A DNA stretch of 64,000 nucleotides from assembly GCA_001570385.1 (NCBI GenBank), contig BBYL01000019.1:1-64000 (forward strand). The letters run 5' to 3'. Positions 1 to 8,129 of the stretch are shown piece by piece. Every line of letters starts with the position of its first letter. Position 1 is the first letter of the stretch. The position numbers and the translations under genes were made by a program. The notes under the pieces are model-generated. The model had not been told where the DNA came from, did not search any database, and worked only from the letters and a program-made list of their open reading frames with translations. The DNA comes from Microtetraspora glauca (GTDB lineage Bacteria > Actinomycetota > Actinomycetes > Streptosporangiales > Streptosporangiaceae).

Positions 1-2
1 CC

Positions 3-368
3 GCGTCGGGTTCGAAGTACTACGACCTCACCGCTCCCGACGTGACCAAGGACCCGAACTTCGGTCCCGACCCGCTGAACCCCAAGAGCCACTGGGCCAA
101 CTCGGTGGAGAACCAGGAGCACGTCCGCACCTACGTGAGGATCCAGGTGCGCGGCAACAAGCTCGTCGTCGAGAACATCCGCAGCGGCACCTGCGCCGCC
201 CCCAACGCCGCGGTGGAGCTCGGCCAGGTGAAGTGGTGCGGCCCGAACAACGGTGCCGACGCCGCTCCGGCGGTCGGCTCCGCCGTCGACAAGGTTGTGA
301 TCCACACGCAGGACAACAAGGGCAACGCGAACAAGCCGGCCGCGGCTGAGTCCGGCTGGCTTCAGTAG
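3..368 (+). CDS. C-terminal part of a secreted protein, possibly a metallophosphoesterase
   Basis: The reading frame is open from the left edge of the window to a TAG stop, so only the last about 121 residues are present and the true start lies outside. An internal GTG at 42 is not credible as a start because protein-like sequence (SKYYDLT) precedes it. The piece is hydrophilic, contains two cysteines about 21 residues apart (SGTCAAP and KWCGPN) and the phrase HVRTYVRIQVRGNKLVVENI, which looks like a terminal beta-sandwich strand pair. The pattern recalls the tail of secreted calcineurin-like phosphoesterases, but the catalytic part is not here, so the function is a guess. A strong hairpin follows the stop. 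Confidence 0.6.
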   Translation, partial: ASGSKYYDLTAPDVTKDPNFGPDPLNPKSHWANSVENQEHVRTYVRIQVRGNKLVVENIRSGTCAAPNAAVELGQVKWCGPNNGADAAPAVGSAVDKVVIHTQDNKGNANKPAAAESGWLQ

Positions 369-428
369 ATGACCGAGGGTGACGCCGGGCACCTCACGCT
401 CACCGCGCTGAGCTGATCCGGCCCGCCC

Positions 429-478
429 AGACGTGGCGTGAGGTGGACACCGCCGGGTGCCCACCTCACGCCACGTCT
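429..478 (+). terminator. 18-bp perfect inverted repeat, intrinsic-type terminator
   Basis: Arms 429-446 and 461-478 are perfectly complementary over 18 bp and enclose a 14-nt loop. The element sits 61 nt after the stop of the partial gene and ends about 40 nt before the next start codon. There is no T-run, which is usual for high-GC actinobacterial terminators. Confidence 0.75.
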
Positions 479-517
479 TCCATCCCACCGCTTCCAGAAC
501 TGCCCGAGGACCATCAG

Positions 518-1579
518 ATGCACCCACCCAGACCGCGTACGACCACAGCCGCCGGATCCCTCGCCCAGGCCGGCGTCGTGGTGCTGCTCGCCGCGCTCGG
601 CTTCCTCGGAGTGGGGACAGGACCTGCCGCGGCGGCGGACGGTGAGGTCTCCTGGGCGGTCACGACGGCCTCGGGCGACTTCGGGACCGGCCGGCCGAAC
701 TACAACTACACCCTCGACCCGGGCGGGCAACTGGAGGATGGCCTCGTGATCGTCAACCACGGCACAACGCCGCTCCATATGGTCGTGTACGCCGCAGACG
801 GGTTCACCACCGAGCAGGGCCGGCTCGACCTGGCCGCCAGGGACGCGAAGTCGGCAGGGGTGGGCGCGTGGGTCCACACGAACCGACCCGACGTGACGGT
901 CCGGCCCGGCGAGTCGGTCGAGATACCGTTCACGGTCGCTCTTCCGGACAACGCCGCGCCCGGCGAATACATGGGCGGCATCGTCACCTCGCCGACCCAG
1001 GCCGGCGAAGCGGACGGGATCGATGGGGACCGGCGTCTCGGCATCCGGATCCGTCTGCGCGTGGGTGGGGAGCTCAAGCCGAGCCTGTCGGTAGAGGACA
1101 TGCACGTGCGCTACTCGGGCACGCCCAGTCCGTTCGGGAAGGGTGACGCCACCGTCACGTACACGATCCGCAACACGGGCAACGCCATCCTCACCGCTCG
1201 GCAAGCGGTGGCCGTATCCGGCCCCTTCGGGCGCTTGGGCGCCCACGCGGCCCAGATCGACGACTCGCCGCAGCTGCTGCCGGGCGACACCTGGAAGGTC
1301 TCCGTGCCGGTACACGGAGTGGCTCCCGCGCTGAGACTGACGGGGACGGTCACCCTCGTCCCGCTGCTCACCGACGCGTCGGGCTCGGTCGCCCCGCTCG
1401 CCACCGTCGAGAGCACCACGCACGCCTGGACCGCCCCCTGGGCGCTGCTGCTTCTCCTCATCGCCCTTTGCGGGCTCGTCGTCGCGGCTCTGACGTCCCG
1501 GCGCCGCCGTCAGACCAAGCTCCGCGTCCAAGAAGCTGTCGAGCAGCCGCTTCGCGAGCGGGAGACCTCGGACCGGTAG
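518..1579 (+). CDS. DUF916 / WxL-type surface protein with C-terminal membrane anchor
   Basis: Predicted cell-surface protein of 353 residues. The N-terminus has a signal peptide (hydrophobic run VVVLLAALGFLGV, cleavage near GPAAAADGE). The central part is two immunoglobulin-like beta domains typical of the actinobacterial DUF916 family, with the YNYTLDPGGQLEDGLVIVN start and the GEYMGGIV motif. A single membrane helix (WALLLLLIALCGLVVAAL) and a basic cytoplasmic tail end the protein. The ATG at 518 was chosen over the upstream ATG at 443 because AGGA lies 8 nt before it and because the 443 start falls inside the terminator hairpin. The family is thought to bind or sit at the peptidoglycan; no specific ligand can be inferred. 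Confidence 0.85.
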   Translation: MHPPRPRTTTAAGSLAQAGVVVLLAALGFLGVGTGPAAAADGEVSWAVTTASGDFGTGRPNYNYTLDPGGQLEDGLVIVNHGTTPLHMVVYAADGFTTEQGRLDLAARDAKSAGVGAWVHTNRPDVTVRPGESVEIPFTVALPDNAAPGEYMGGIVTSPTQAGEADGIDGDRRLGIRIRLRVGGELKPSLSVEDMHVRYSGTPSPFGKGDATVTYTIRNTGNAILTARQAVAVSGPFGRLGAHAAQIDDSPQLLPGDTWKVSVPVHGVAPALRLTGTVTLVPLLTDASGSVAPLATVESTTHAWTAPWALLLLLIALCGLVVAALTSRRRRQTKLRVQEAVEQPLRERETSDR

Positions 1580-1647
1580 CCGTTCGGATCCGACGGCGTG
1601 CTTCTGGCAGTGGACCGGGCACTGGCGGCACCGGGCAGAATGAGCGG

Positions 1648-2061
1648 ATGTCCCGACGCAGCGCACGCTCCCAGTCCCGTCCCGCTCCCGCCTCCTCCTG
1701 CCCCTGCGGGGCGGCGGCGCCGTACCGCGACTGCTGCGGACGGCTGCACCGGGGAGAGGCGGCCGCGACGACCGCGGAGGCGCTGATGCGGTCGAGGTTC
1801 AGCGCCTTCAGCGTCGGAGACGCCGACTATCTCCTGCGTACCTGGCACCCGTCGACCCGTCCGGAGCGCGTCGACCTCGGCCGCGGGACACGGTGGACGC
1901 GCCTGGAGATCCTGGAGACCACGGGCGGCAGCGCCATCCACACCGAGGGCACGGTGCGGTTCCGCGCCCACTACGTCGACCATGGAACGCCGGGAGAGAT
2001 GGAGGAGCACAGCCGCTTCGTCCGGCACGCCGGTGCCTGGACGTACGCCGGAGCGATCTGA
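1648..2061 (+). CDS. YchJ-family (UPF0225) SEC-C motif protein
   Basis: A 137-residue protein. The N-terminal SEC-C-like zinc-binding motif CPCGAAAPYRDCCGRLH is followed by the family's core phrase AEALMRSRFSAFSVGDADYLLRTWHPSTRP and a NTF2-like second half ending HAGAWTYAGAI. This is the full family length. The ATG at 1648 is preferred to an upstream in-frame ATG at 1468, which overlaps the DUF916 gene and encodes low-complexity Arg/Ser sequence. The biochemical role of YchJ proteins is not established. It stands alone between a plus-strand gene and the convergent biotin-transport operon. Confidence 0.85.
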   Translation: MSRRSARSQSRPAPASSCPCGAAAPYRDCCGRLHRGEAAATTAEALMRSRFSAFSVGDADYLLRTWHPSTRPERVDLGRGTRWTRLEILETTGGSAIHTEGTVRFRAHYVDHGTPGEMEEHSRFVRHAGAWTYAGAI

Positions 2062-2103
2062 CCGCCACCGGGCGCGCGGAATCGCGGGACCTGCTGACCA
2101 TTG

Positions 2104-2709
2104 TCAGCCGTCGCCTTCGCCGCGCGCGGCGAGTGCCTCGCCCAGCTCGTCGGCGTGCCGCAGGGTCCTGACCAGGAACGGCACCGCGAACGCGGTCACC
2201 GAACGCTCCGCGCCACGGGCCTTGGCGGCCTCCCGTACCTCGGCGGCGACCCCGGACAGCGTGGCCACGGCCTGCAGGGTGAGCCCGATGAGCAGTCCGA
2301 TCCGGTCCGGCCGGACCCCGAACCGGGCGAGCGGCCGCAGCGCGCGCTCCACCGCGAACACCACGTCGTCCACCCTGGTGGTGATGGTGAAGAGGTTCGC
2401 GGCGGCCAACGCGGCCACGATCCGCAGGCACACCACCAGCGCCTGCTCCGCGCCGAGCAGCCACCACTGCAGCGCGAACACGAACACCACCAGTGGCACG
2501 AGCGTACGGGCGAGCTGCCCGCAGCGCCGGAGCGAGACCCGTGCCACCCCGTACCCGAGGAGTACGACGGCGCAGGTCCCGCCGAGCCAGACCGGCGACC
2601 GCAGGACGAACACCACCGCGGCCAGTCCGAGAAGGACCAGGAACTTGCCGCCGGCAGGGGTCCGGTGCAGCGGGCTCGACCCCGGCTCGTACCACCCGCC
2701 GATCATCAT
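2104..2709 (-). CDS. Energy-coupling factor transporter transmembrane protein EcfT (BioN-like)
   Basis: T component of an ECF-type vitamin importer, 201 residues, with about five hydrophobic segments (for example FLVLLGLAAVVFVL and LVPLVVFVFALQWWLL). The C-terminal half carries the two coupling-helix signatures that contact the ATPase, seen here as AAKARGAER plus a short VRTLRHADELGEALAARG. The ATG at 2709 overlaps the stop of the ATPase gene in an ATGA. It is the last gene of a five-gene operon that also encodes the substrate-binding S component BioY, so biotin or a biotin precursor is the likely cargo. The assignment to biotin rests on context. Confidence 0.88.
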   Translation of the reverse strand: MMIGGWYEPGSSPLHRTPAGGKFLVLLGLAAVVFVLRSPVWLGGTCAVVLLGYGVARVSLRRCGQLARTLVPLVVFVFALQWWLLGAEQALVVCLRIVAALAAANLFTITTRVDDVVFAVERALRPLARFGVRPDRIGLLIGLTLQAVATLSGVAAEVREAAKARGAERSVTAFAVPFLVRTLRHADELGEALAARGEGDG

Positions 2710-3380
2710 GTGACGAGCGTTCTGTAGTGGCGCAGCGCGGGCTCCGGCTCGTCGTCGGCCACGACGCGGCCGCCGTCGAGCACGATGACGCGGTCGAACG
2801 CGCCGAGCAGGTCGAGGTCGTGCGTGACCAGGACGACCTGCTGCGTCAACCCGGCGAGCAGGTCGACGAACCGCCGCTTGTTGCGCAGGTCGAGCAACGT
2901 CGTCGGCTCGTCGCAGACCAGCACGTCAGGGTCGAGCACGAGCATCGCGCACAGTGCGAGCAGCTGCTTCTGACCGCCGGACAGCTGGTGCGCGGGATGG
3001 TCGGCGTAACCGCCCAGCCCGTATTCGGCCAGCACCTCGGCCGCCCGCTCGGCGCGCTCCTTCCTCGACAGGCCGCCGCGCCGCAGCGAGAACGCCACGT
3101 CCTCGCCCGCGGTCGGCATCACGATCTGGCTGTCCGGGTTGGTGAAGACGAACCCGACCCGGCGCCGTACGGCACGGCCGTCACGGCTCGGGTCGAGCCC
3201 GTCCACGAGTACGCGCCCGGTGGCGGGCTGGACCAGTCCGTTGATCATGCGGGCCAGGGTGGACTTGCCGGAGCCGTTCGCACCGACGAAGGCCACCCGC
3301 CGCTCGGGCAGCCGAAGGTCCACATCCGACAGCACGACCCGCTCGCCGTAGTGGTGCCCGACACCCTCGAACTCGATCAC
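2706..3380 (-). CDS. ECF transporter ATP-binding protein (EcfA/BioM-like)
   Basis: ABC ATPase of 224 residues that energises the ECF importer. Walker A GANGSGKST is at residues 33-41, the Q-loop region is VGFVFTNPDSQ, the signature LSGGQKQ and Walker B VLVCDEPT follow, and the switch histidine is in LVTHDLDLL. The start is a GTG at 3380 that overlaps the thiolase stop as GTGA; the longer open frame upstream is only GC-rich read-through. A single ATPase of this kind together with EcfT and BioY matches the BioMNY architecture. The D-loop reads TTLLDLRN, slightly off the usual SALD. Confidence 0.9.
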   Translation of the reverse strand: MIEFEGVGHHYGERVVLSDVDLRLPERRVAFVGANGSGKSTLARMINGLVQPATGRVLVDGLDPSRDGRAVRRRVGFVFTNPDSQIVMPTAGEDVAFSLRRGGLSRKERAERAAEVLAEYGLGGYADHPAHQLSGGQKQLLALCAMLVLDPDVLVCDEPTTLLDLRNKRRFVDLLAGLTQQVVLVTHDLDLLGAFDRVIVLDGGRVVADDEPEPALRHYRTLVT

Positions 3381-4501
3381 GACACCGCCTCCCAGGCTGT
3401 CGCCACGCCGACACCTCCGCCCGCGGACAGCGCGGCGAGACCGGAGCCGGAGCCGCGGAGCCGTACCAGCGTGGCGAACAGCCGGACCACCAGCACGGCG
3501 CCCGACGCTCCCCAGGGATGCCCCAGCGCTATCGCGCCGCCGTCGGGGCTGACCGTGTGCTCGTCGATGCCGGCGCCGTCGAGGCAGGCGAGCGTCTGCC
3601 CGGCGAACGCCTCGTTGAACTCGACCACGTCCGGTGTGCGGTCGAGCACCGATCGCATCGCCGGCACCGCGCCGAGGCCGAGCCGGTTCGGGTCGACGGC
3701 CGAGGTGGCCGAGGAGAGCAGCCGCAGGCCGGGCAGTCCGTGCCGGCGGCGCAGCGTCTCGCTCACCAGCAGCACGGCCGCCGCGCCGTCGCTGATCCCG
3801 CACGAGTTGGCCGCGGTGGCGGTGCCGTCCGAGGTGAAGGCGGGCGGGAACCTGGCCAGCCGTTCCATGGTGAACCCGGCGCGGGGGCGTTCGTCCCGCT
3901 CGACGCCGCCGATCGGGACGAGTTCGGCGGCGAACCGGCCGGTCAGCTGCGCCCGCACCGCGCGGGCGTGGCTGCGTACGGCGAAGGCGTCCTGCCGTTC
4001 CCGGGAGATCCCGGCCTCGGCGGCCACGAGATCTGCGGCCGGGCCCATGTCCGGGTCGCCGATCTCGGCGGGCGCGAACGGAGCTCGCGTGTAGTAGCGC
4101 GGCGGTTCCCCCGCCCCCTCCGGGCGCCACGCGCGCAGCGGCGCGGTCGAGGCGCTCTCCACCCCTCCGGCGAGGTACGCCTCGCCCTCCCCGGCGCGGA
4201 TCATCGCGGCGGCCAGCGTGATCGCGGCCAGGCCGCTGGCGCACTGCCGGTCGATCGTCACCCCCGGCACGCTGTCGGGGAGACCGGCGCGCAGCGCCGC
4301 GATCCTGGCCGGGTTGCCGCCCGGCCCGAAGACGTTGCCGAGCAGGACGTCGTCCACCGAGCCCAGCCCGGAGTCGTCGAGCACGCCCCGCAGCACCGGC
4401 GCGGCGAGTTCGTCGACGGTGAAGTGGCGCAGCGCGCCGCCCGCGTTGCCGATCGGGGTCCGCCTGGCCGCCACGACGACCGGTGTCAGGTCGGCGTTCA
4501 C
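3377..4501 (-). CDS. Thiolase-family protein lacking the C-terminal catalytic cysteine
   Basis: Thiolase fold of 374 residues. The nucleophilic cysteine is present in DRQCASG (Cys87), and the active-site NEAFAG and GHPWGASGA (His328) boxes are intact. The second cysteine, which normally sits in a CIGGG motif and acts as the base for Claisen condensation, is replaced by serine (LSAGGG, Ser359). The start is GTG at 4501, overlapping the acyl-CoA ligase stop as GTGA. The gene lies between an acyl-CoA ligase and a biotin ECF ATPase, the same trio of functions as Bacillus subtilis yhfS-yhfT-yhfU. It may take part in pimelate or biotin-precursor metabolism, but the reaction is not known. Confidence 0.85.
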   Translation of the reverse strand: MNADLTPVVVAARRTPIGNAGGALRHFTVDELAAPVLRGVLDDSGLGSVDDVLLGNVFGPGGNPARIAALRAGLPDSVPGVTIDRQCASGLAAITLAAAMIRAGEGEAYLAGGVESASTAPLRAWRPEGAGEPPRYYTRAPFAPAEIGDPDMGPAADLVAAEAGISRERQDAFAVRSHARAVRAQLTGRFAAELVPIGGVERDERPRAGFTMERLARFPPAFTSDGTATAANSCGISDGAAAVLLVSETLRRRHGLPGLRLLSSATSAVDPNRLGLGAVPAMRSVLDRTPDVVEFNEAFAGQTLACLDGAGIDEHTVSPDGGAIALGHPWGASGAVLVVRLFATLVRLRGSGSGLAALSAGGGVGVATAWEAVS

Positions 4502-5880
4502 CGCATCGGCTCCGCGGCGAGCGTGCCGTCCCGCAACCGCTCGGCGACGGTGGCGCGGGCGGGCTTGCCCGAGGCGGTTCTGGGCAGCGCCTCGGTCGCC
4601 AGCCAGCGGCGTGGCCGCTTGCCGGGTTCGAGACCGGCCCGCGCCGCCGCGCGGAGTTCACGTAGCGTGGGCGGGCCGTCCGCGGCGGTCTCGATCACGG
4701 CGGTCACGATCGCGCCGAGCGTCGGATGCGGCGTTCCGGTGACCAGAACGTCAGTCACCGCGGGTACGGTGCGCAGCACCGCCTCGACCTCTTCCGCGGC
4801 CACCAACTTGCCGCCGCTGGACACGACCGCCCCGGCCCGGCCCCGTACGGTCAGGGCGCCGGTGCCGTCCAGCTCGACCTGGTCGCCCACGGTGGACCAC
4901 TCGTCTTCGGCCGGGCGGAACGTGCCGCCGCGAAGCCGGCCGCTGAACGCCAGTGGCGAGCTGACCCACAGCAGGCCGTCCCGGACGTCGAGCCGTACGC
5001 CGGGGACGGGGCGCAGGCCGTCCGTGCCGCGCCGCAGCGCGATCAGCGAGTGCTCGGCCGAGCCGTAGTACTCGATCAGTTCGGCTCCGGGCAGCAGCCG
5101 GGCGAAGCGCTCACGCGTGTCGTCGCCGAGGTGCGCGCCGCCGCAGACGACCGTCCGCAGGGCGCAACCCTCCCGCAAATCGGGCCTCCGCTCCAGTACG
5201 GCGAGCAGCCCCGCCAGCATGGCGGGGACCAGGTGGACGGTGGCGGCCTGCTGCGCGGCCAGGGCGGCGCGCTCCGGTTCCCAGCACGACAGCGACTGGA
5301 CCCTGTGTCCGCACCACAGAGCGTGAAGGGCGCCGAACAGGAACAGCGACGAGCTGAGCGGGCCGGGGATCAGCACCGGGCCGGGAAGCGGGCCGAGCGC
5401 GGCGAAGCTGCGCAGCCACGAACGGCGGGTACGGATCAGGACCTTGGGCCGTGCGCTGCTGCCCGAGGTGGTCGGCAGGTAGAAGAAGGTGCCGTCGTCC
5501 CCGGCCGGTGCGACGCCGACGTCCCCGACATTCCTGGTATCCCCGACGTGCCCGGCATCCCGGGCGGACGCGTGTGCGACGGACTCCGGGAGGGGTTCCG
5601 GGAGGGGTTTCGCGACGCCGGTGACGACCAGATCCGGGCGCGCGTCGGCGAGAACCGCGTCACGCTCACGTGGCGTCCACGTCGGCTCGGCCACCAGGCA
5701 GGCCGCGCCGAGCAGATCCGCGCCGAGGAACCAGGGCAGCGGGTCGGGTGAGTCCACCGCCACACGTGACCCCTCGGCGATCCGGTGCGCGGCCAGCCAC
5801 CGGGCGGCCCCGTGTGCCCGCGCGAGCAGATCGGCGGGTACGGCACCAGGGCCGACGATCGGCGGTGTGGCGAGCGTCAT
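4498..5880 (-). CDS. AMP-dependent acyl-CoA ligase (YhfT-like)
   Basis: Adenylate-forming enzyme of 460 residues, slightly short for the superfamily. It shows the phosphate-binding loop TSGSSARPK, the adenine motif EYYGSAEHS, a VGDQ version of the usual GD motif, and the C-terminal lysine region LPRTASGKPAR. The expected role is activation of a carboxylic acid to its CoA thioester in the cytoplasm. The start ATG overlaps the bioY stop as ATGA, so translation is probably coupled. Placement in a biotin transport operon suggests a substrate linked to biotin supply, such as a pimelate-like acid, but this is inference. A Gly/Asp/Val-rich insertion near residues 105-125 may be a flexible loop. Confidence 0.85.
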   Translation of the reverse strand: MTLATPPIVGPGAVPADLLARAHGAARWLAAHRIAEGSRVAVDSPDPLPWFLGADLLGAACLVAEPTWTPRERDAVLADARPDLVVTGVAKPLPEPLPESVAHASARDAGHVGDTRNVGDVGVAPAGDDGTFFYLPTTSGSSARPKVLIRTRRSWLRSFAALGPLPGPVLIPGPLSSSLFLFGALHALWCGHRVQSLSCWEPERAALAAQQAATVHLVPAMLAGLLAVLERRPDLREGCALRTVVCGGAHLGDDTRERFARLLPGAELIEYYGSAEHSLIALRRGTDGLRPVPGVRLDVRDGLLWVSSPLAFSGRLRGGTFRPAEDEWSTVGDQVELDGTGALTVRGRAGAVVSSGGKLVAAEEVEAVLRTVPAVTDVLVTGTPHPTLGAIVTAVIETAADGPPTLRELRAAARAGLEPGKRPRRWLATEALPRTASGKPARATVAERLRDGTLAAEPMR

Positions 5881-6461
5881 GCGGACCGTTCGGCCGATCC
5901 CGCCAGCCGGCCGGGCAGGGCGCGGTGCAGTACGGCGGCGATCAGCGCGGCGGCCACCACCTTGGCGATGTCCCCGGGCAGGAACACCAGCGACTGGACC
6001 GCGGCGGCCGGCAGGTCACCGGTGTACACGCCGAGGAACGGGACGCCGATCAGATAGTCGGCGACCAGCCCGGCCGCGTTGGCGAGCAGCAGCACCGGCA
6101 GCCGCGGACGCTTCGCCCGAGCCACGATCAGACCGGTGACCAGGGCGGAGAGAATCCATCCCAGCAGAAACCCGCCGCTCGGGCCCACGAAGGGGCCGAC
6201 GCCGCCCCGCCCGCCGGACAGGAGCGGCAGGCCGATCGCGGTCAGTGCCAGGAACAGCACGACGGACATGGCGCCACGGCGGGGGCCCAGGATGCCGCCG
6301 GCCAGCAGTGGCCCGGCGTTCTGCAGCACGATGGGCACGCCGGAGCCGCCGACGTAGAGCCCGGGAAAGATTCCGAGCACCGCGATGAAGGCCGCGAAGA
6401 CGACCGTCTGCGCTAGGGCGGTGGCAGGGAGGGGGGCACGGGAACCTGACACAACAGACAC
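5877..6461 (-). CDS. bioY: BioY-type biotin transporter S component
   Basis: Integral membrane protein of 194 residues with six hydrophobic helices. It has the family signatures GPLLAGGILGPRRG, GPFVGPSGGFLLGW and the C-terminal FLPGDIAKVVAAAL. BioY binds biotin with high affinity and partners with an ATPase and T component, both encoded downstream. The GTG start at 6461 follows a GGGGGA Shine-Dalgarno sequence. It heads the five-gene operon bioY, ligase, thiolase, ATPase, EcfT. No clear BirA or BioQ palindrome could be picked out in the 180 nt upstream by eye. Confidence 0.93.
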   Translation of the reverse strand: MSVVSGSRAPLPATALAQTVVFAAFIAVLGIFPGLYVGGSGVPIVLQNAGPLLAGGILGPRRGAMSVVLFLALTAIGLPLLSGGRGGVGPFVGPSGGFLLGWILSALVTGLIVARAKRPRLPVLLLANAAGLVADYLIGVPFLGVYTGDLPAAAVQSLVFLPGDIAKVVAAALIAAVLHRALPGRLAGSAERSA

Positions 6462-6638
6462 GATATCCCCCGGTCCCGATAGGAAAGGCGGCTGGTCCGG
6501 CCGTGCTCCGATCCCGTGTCGCCGCGGCGTCGCGGCTTCGTCACGGCGAGACCGCGACGTTACGCCCTGAGCCTGCTCGCGAAGACGCCCACGGCCACCG
6601 GCGTAGCAGGTGAGTGGGAGTACGCCGGCTCAACTCGG

Positions 6639-7478
6639 TCAGTGGCCCTGGATGTAGACATGAACCTTGGCGAAGTCGCGCGCGGCCAGGTGATCCTTGC
6701 GGATGCCCCAGATCAGGTACGCGCCGTCACCCCAGACCATCCCGGCCCTGGTGTCCTCGGCCACCTGCAGCAGCGTGACCCACTGTCGCGCCTCTTCCTG
6801 GAAGGCCGGATCGCCGTACGAGCCGGTGCCGGCGGCATGTGCCACCATGGCCTCGACCGGGCTCTGGAGCGCGTCGGAGTACCCGCCCACCTGATGCGGC
6901 GGCCCGGCCTCCCACGCGCCTTCGTACATCGTGAGCTCCTGGGCGAAGGTCTCGCCGGTGGCCTCGTCCAGCACGTGGTCCCACACCGCCTCCTCCGCCG
7001 CTTCGAGGCTCCCGAAGACGTCCACCAGAGCCGGATGGTTCCGCTCCGGCCAGCTCGGCTCGGTGGACGCGGCGAGCGGCAGCTCGGAGTACACGTGGGC
7101 GCGGTCGTCGGGCGCGGCCCGCTCGGCGACGGCGGTCCCCGACGGCACGTAGATCACGTGGGACTCCTCCACCTCGGCCGCGACGAAGAACAGCAGCGTG
7201 CCGGTGTCGGGAAGAGCGATGTCCACCTCGTAACCCGCCAGCTTTCCGCAGTCGAGCTCGGCGACGAACGACATCGGCCAAGCTCCGTTCGCGCGCGACG
7301 GCCAGGCCATACCGTCCGGCAGCTTGGCGACGCCCCCGAGCCGCCCGACCACGATCTCTCCGTCCTCAGCCGCCGACAGCCGGATGGCGGGCCGTAACAA
7401 CCCGACCAGCCGCTCCGCTGTCGCCGAGGGCAGCTCCTCTCGCACGAACTCCGCGACGTCACCGCTCCAGTCCGTCAT
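6639..7478 (-). CDS. DUF1963 (YwqG-like) protein
   Basis: A 279-residue soluble protein of the YwqG/DUF1963 family. It shows the family pattern of an early GRLGGVAKLPDGMAWPS, a middle FVAELDCGKL and the repeated hydrophobic strand VEESHVIYVPSG. A late GDGAYLIWGIRKDHLAARDF block corresponds to the usual DGGRLYFWI end. The start ATG at 7478 has AGGA 8 nt upstream; a GTG 18 nt earlier is possible. The family's function is unknown. The gene stands alone between the bioY promoter region and a terminator hairpin. Confidence 0.85.
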   Translation of the reverse strand: MTDWSGDVAEFVREELPSATAERLVGLLRPAIRLSAAEDGEIVVGRLGGVAKLPDGMAWPSRANGAWPMSFVAELDCGKLAGYEVDIALPDTGTLLFFVAAEVEESHVIYVPSGTAVAERAAPDDRAHVYSELPLAASTEPSWPERNHPALVDVFGSLEAAEEAVWDHVLDEATGETFAQELTMYEGAWEAGPPHQVGGYSDALQSPVEAMVAHAAGTGSYGDPAFQEEARQWVTLLQVAEDTRAGMVWGDGAYLIWGIRKDHLAARDFAKVHVYIQGH

Positions 7479-7543
7479 GCCGCCATCCTGCCCCACGGGT
7501 ACGACACAACCTTCGTGCCGAGAGCGGCGTCCTTACGCGGGCC

Positions 7544-7577
7544 GTCGCGGGCGGTGGCGAGCCGCCGCCCGCGACGA
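7544..7577 (-). terminator. 12-bp hairpin after the carboxymuconolactone decarboxylase gene
   Basis: Perfect inverted repeat with arms 7544-7555 and 7566-7577 and a 10-nt loop. It begins 11 nt past the stop at 7589 of the minus-strand gene and would end its transcript. Confidence 0.7.
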
Positions 7578-7588
7578 CATCGCGCTCG

Positions 7589-8030
7589 TCAGCCCCGCTT
7601 CGGAGGACGCGTGCGCATGGGGGCCGCGATGCGGTTCCACAGGTTGATCTGCGCCACCTGGGCGACCAGGTACGCGGCCTCCTCCGGCTTGAACGCGGCG
7701 GCCACCGCGTCCCAGACCTCATCCGACACGCCGTCCGGCTGCTTTGTGACGGCCTCGGTGTAGGCCAGCGCGGCCCGCTCGGCATCGGTGTACAGCTCCG
7801 ACTCCCGCCAGGCGGACAACTGGTAGATCCGATCCTGCGTCTCGCCGAGTCGCAGCGCCTCGTGGACGTGCATGTCCACGCAGAAGAGGCAGCCGTTGAG
7901 CTGCGAGCCGCGGATCTTGACGAGCTCGCGGACCGTGGCGTGCAGCGGCCCCTCCTGGATCGCCTGCTCCGCTTGGAGGAACGCCTTGTTACATCTCGGG
8001 CGCCGACTCTGCGATGTTCAAGCGTGACAT
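7589..8030 (-). pseudogene. Carboxymuconolactone decarboxylase-family (AhpD-like) gene with a +1 frameshift near its start
   Basis: The natural start appears to be the ATG at 8030, giving MSRLNIAESAPEM and then an immediate TAA. Removing one T of the pair 7989-7990 turns this stop into Tyr and restores a continuous frame: YKAFLQAEQ, GPLHATVRELVKIRG, then the redox motif CLFCVDMH (Cys-X2-Cys-X3-His) and a full family tail. The shortened frame beginning at the internal ATG 7879 loses both cysteines and could not be catalytic. Only one base is wrong, so this may be a recent mutation, a programmed shift or a sequencing error. The gene is the expected target of the adjacent ECF41 sigma factor. Confidence 0.85.
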
Positions 8031-8074
8031 CGTGCTTTCGCCTCTCTCAGTCTCTTTCCGGTTATCGCCAGGAA

Positions 8075-8101
8075 GACGAGATGGCGCCCGCCGATGTGAC
8101 G
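8075..8101 (-). promoter_or_regulatory. ECF41-type promoter (CGTCACA-N16-CGTC)
   Basis: On the minus strand the sequence reads CGTCACA (8101-8095), 16 nt, then CGTC (8078-8075). Published ECF41 promoters have the form TGTCACA, about 16 nt, CGTC. The match differs at one base, has the right spacing, and lies 45 nt before the ATG at 8030 of the decarboxylase gene, just beyond the sigma-factor stop. Confidence 0.75.
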
Positions 8102-8129
8102 GCTCTCGGCAGGAAAGATTCGCGAAGAG

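Noticed and set aside
362..1666. Long minus-strand open frame of 434 codons opposite the DUF916 gene
   Set aside because: It is Arg/Gly/Pro-rich, unlike any family, and arises because high GC3 removes stops from the antisense frame. The plus-strand gene has clear domains and a signal peptide.
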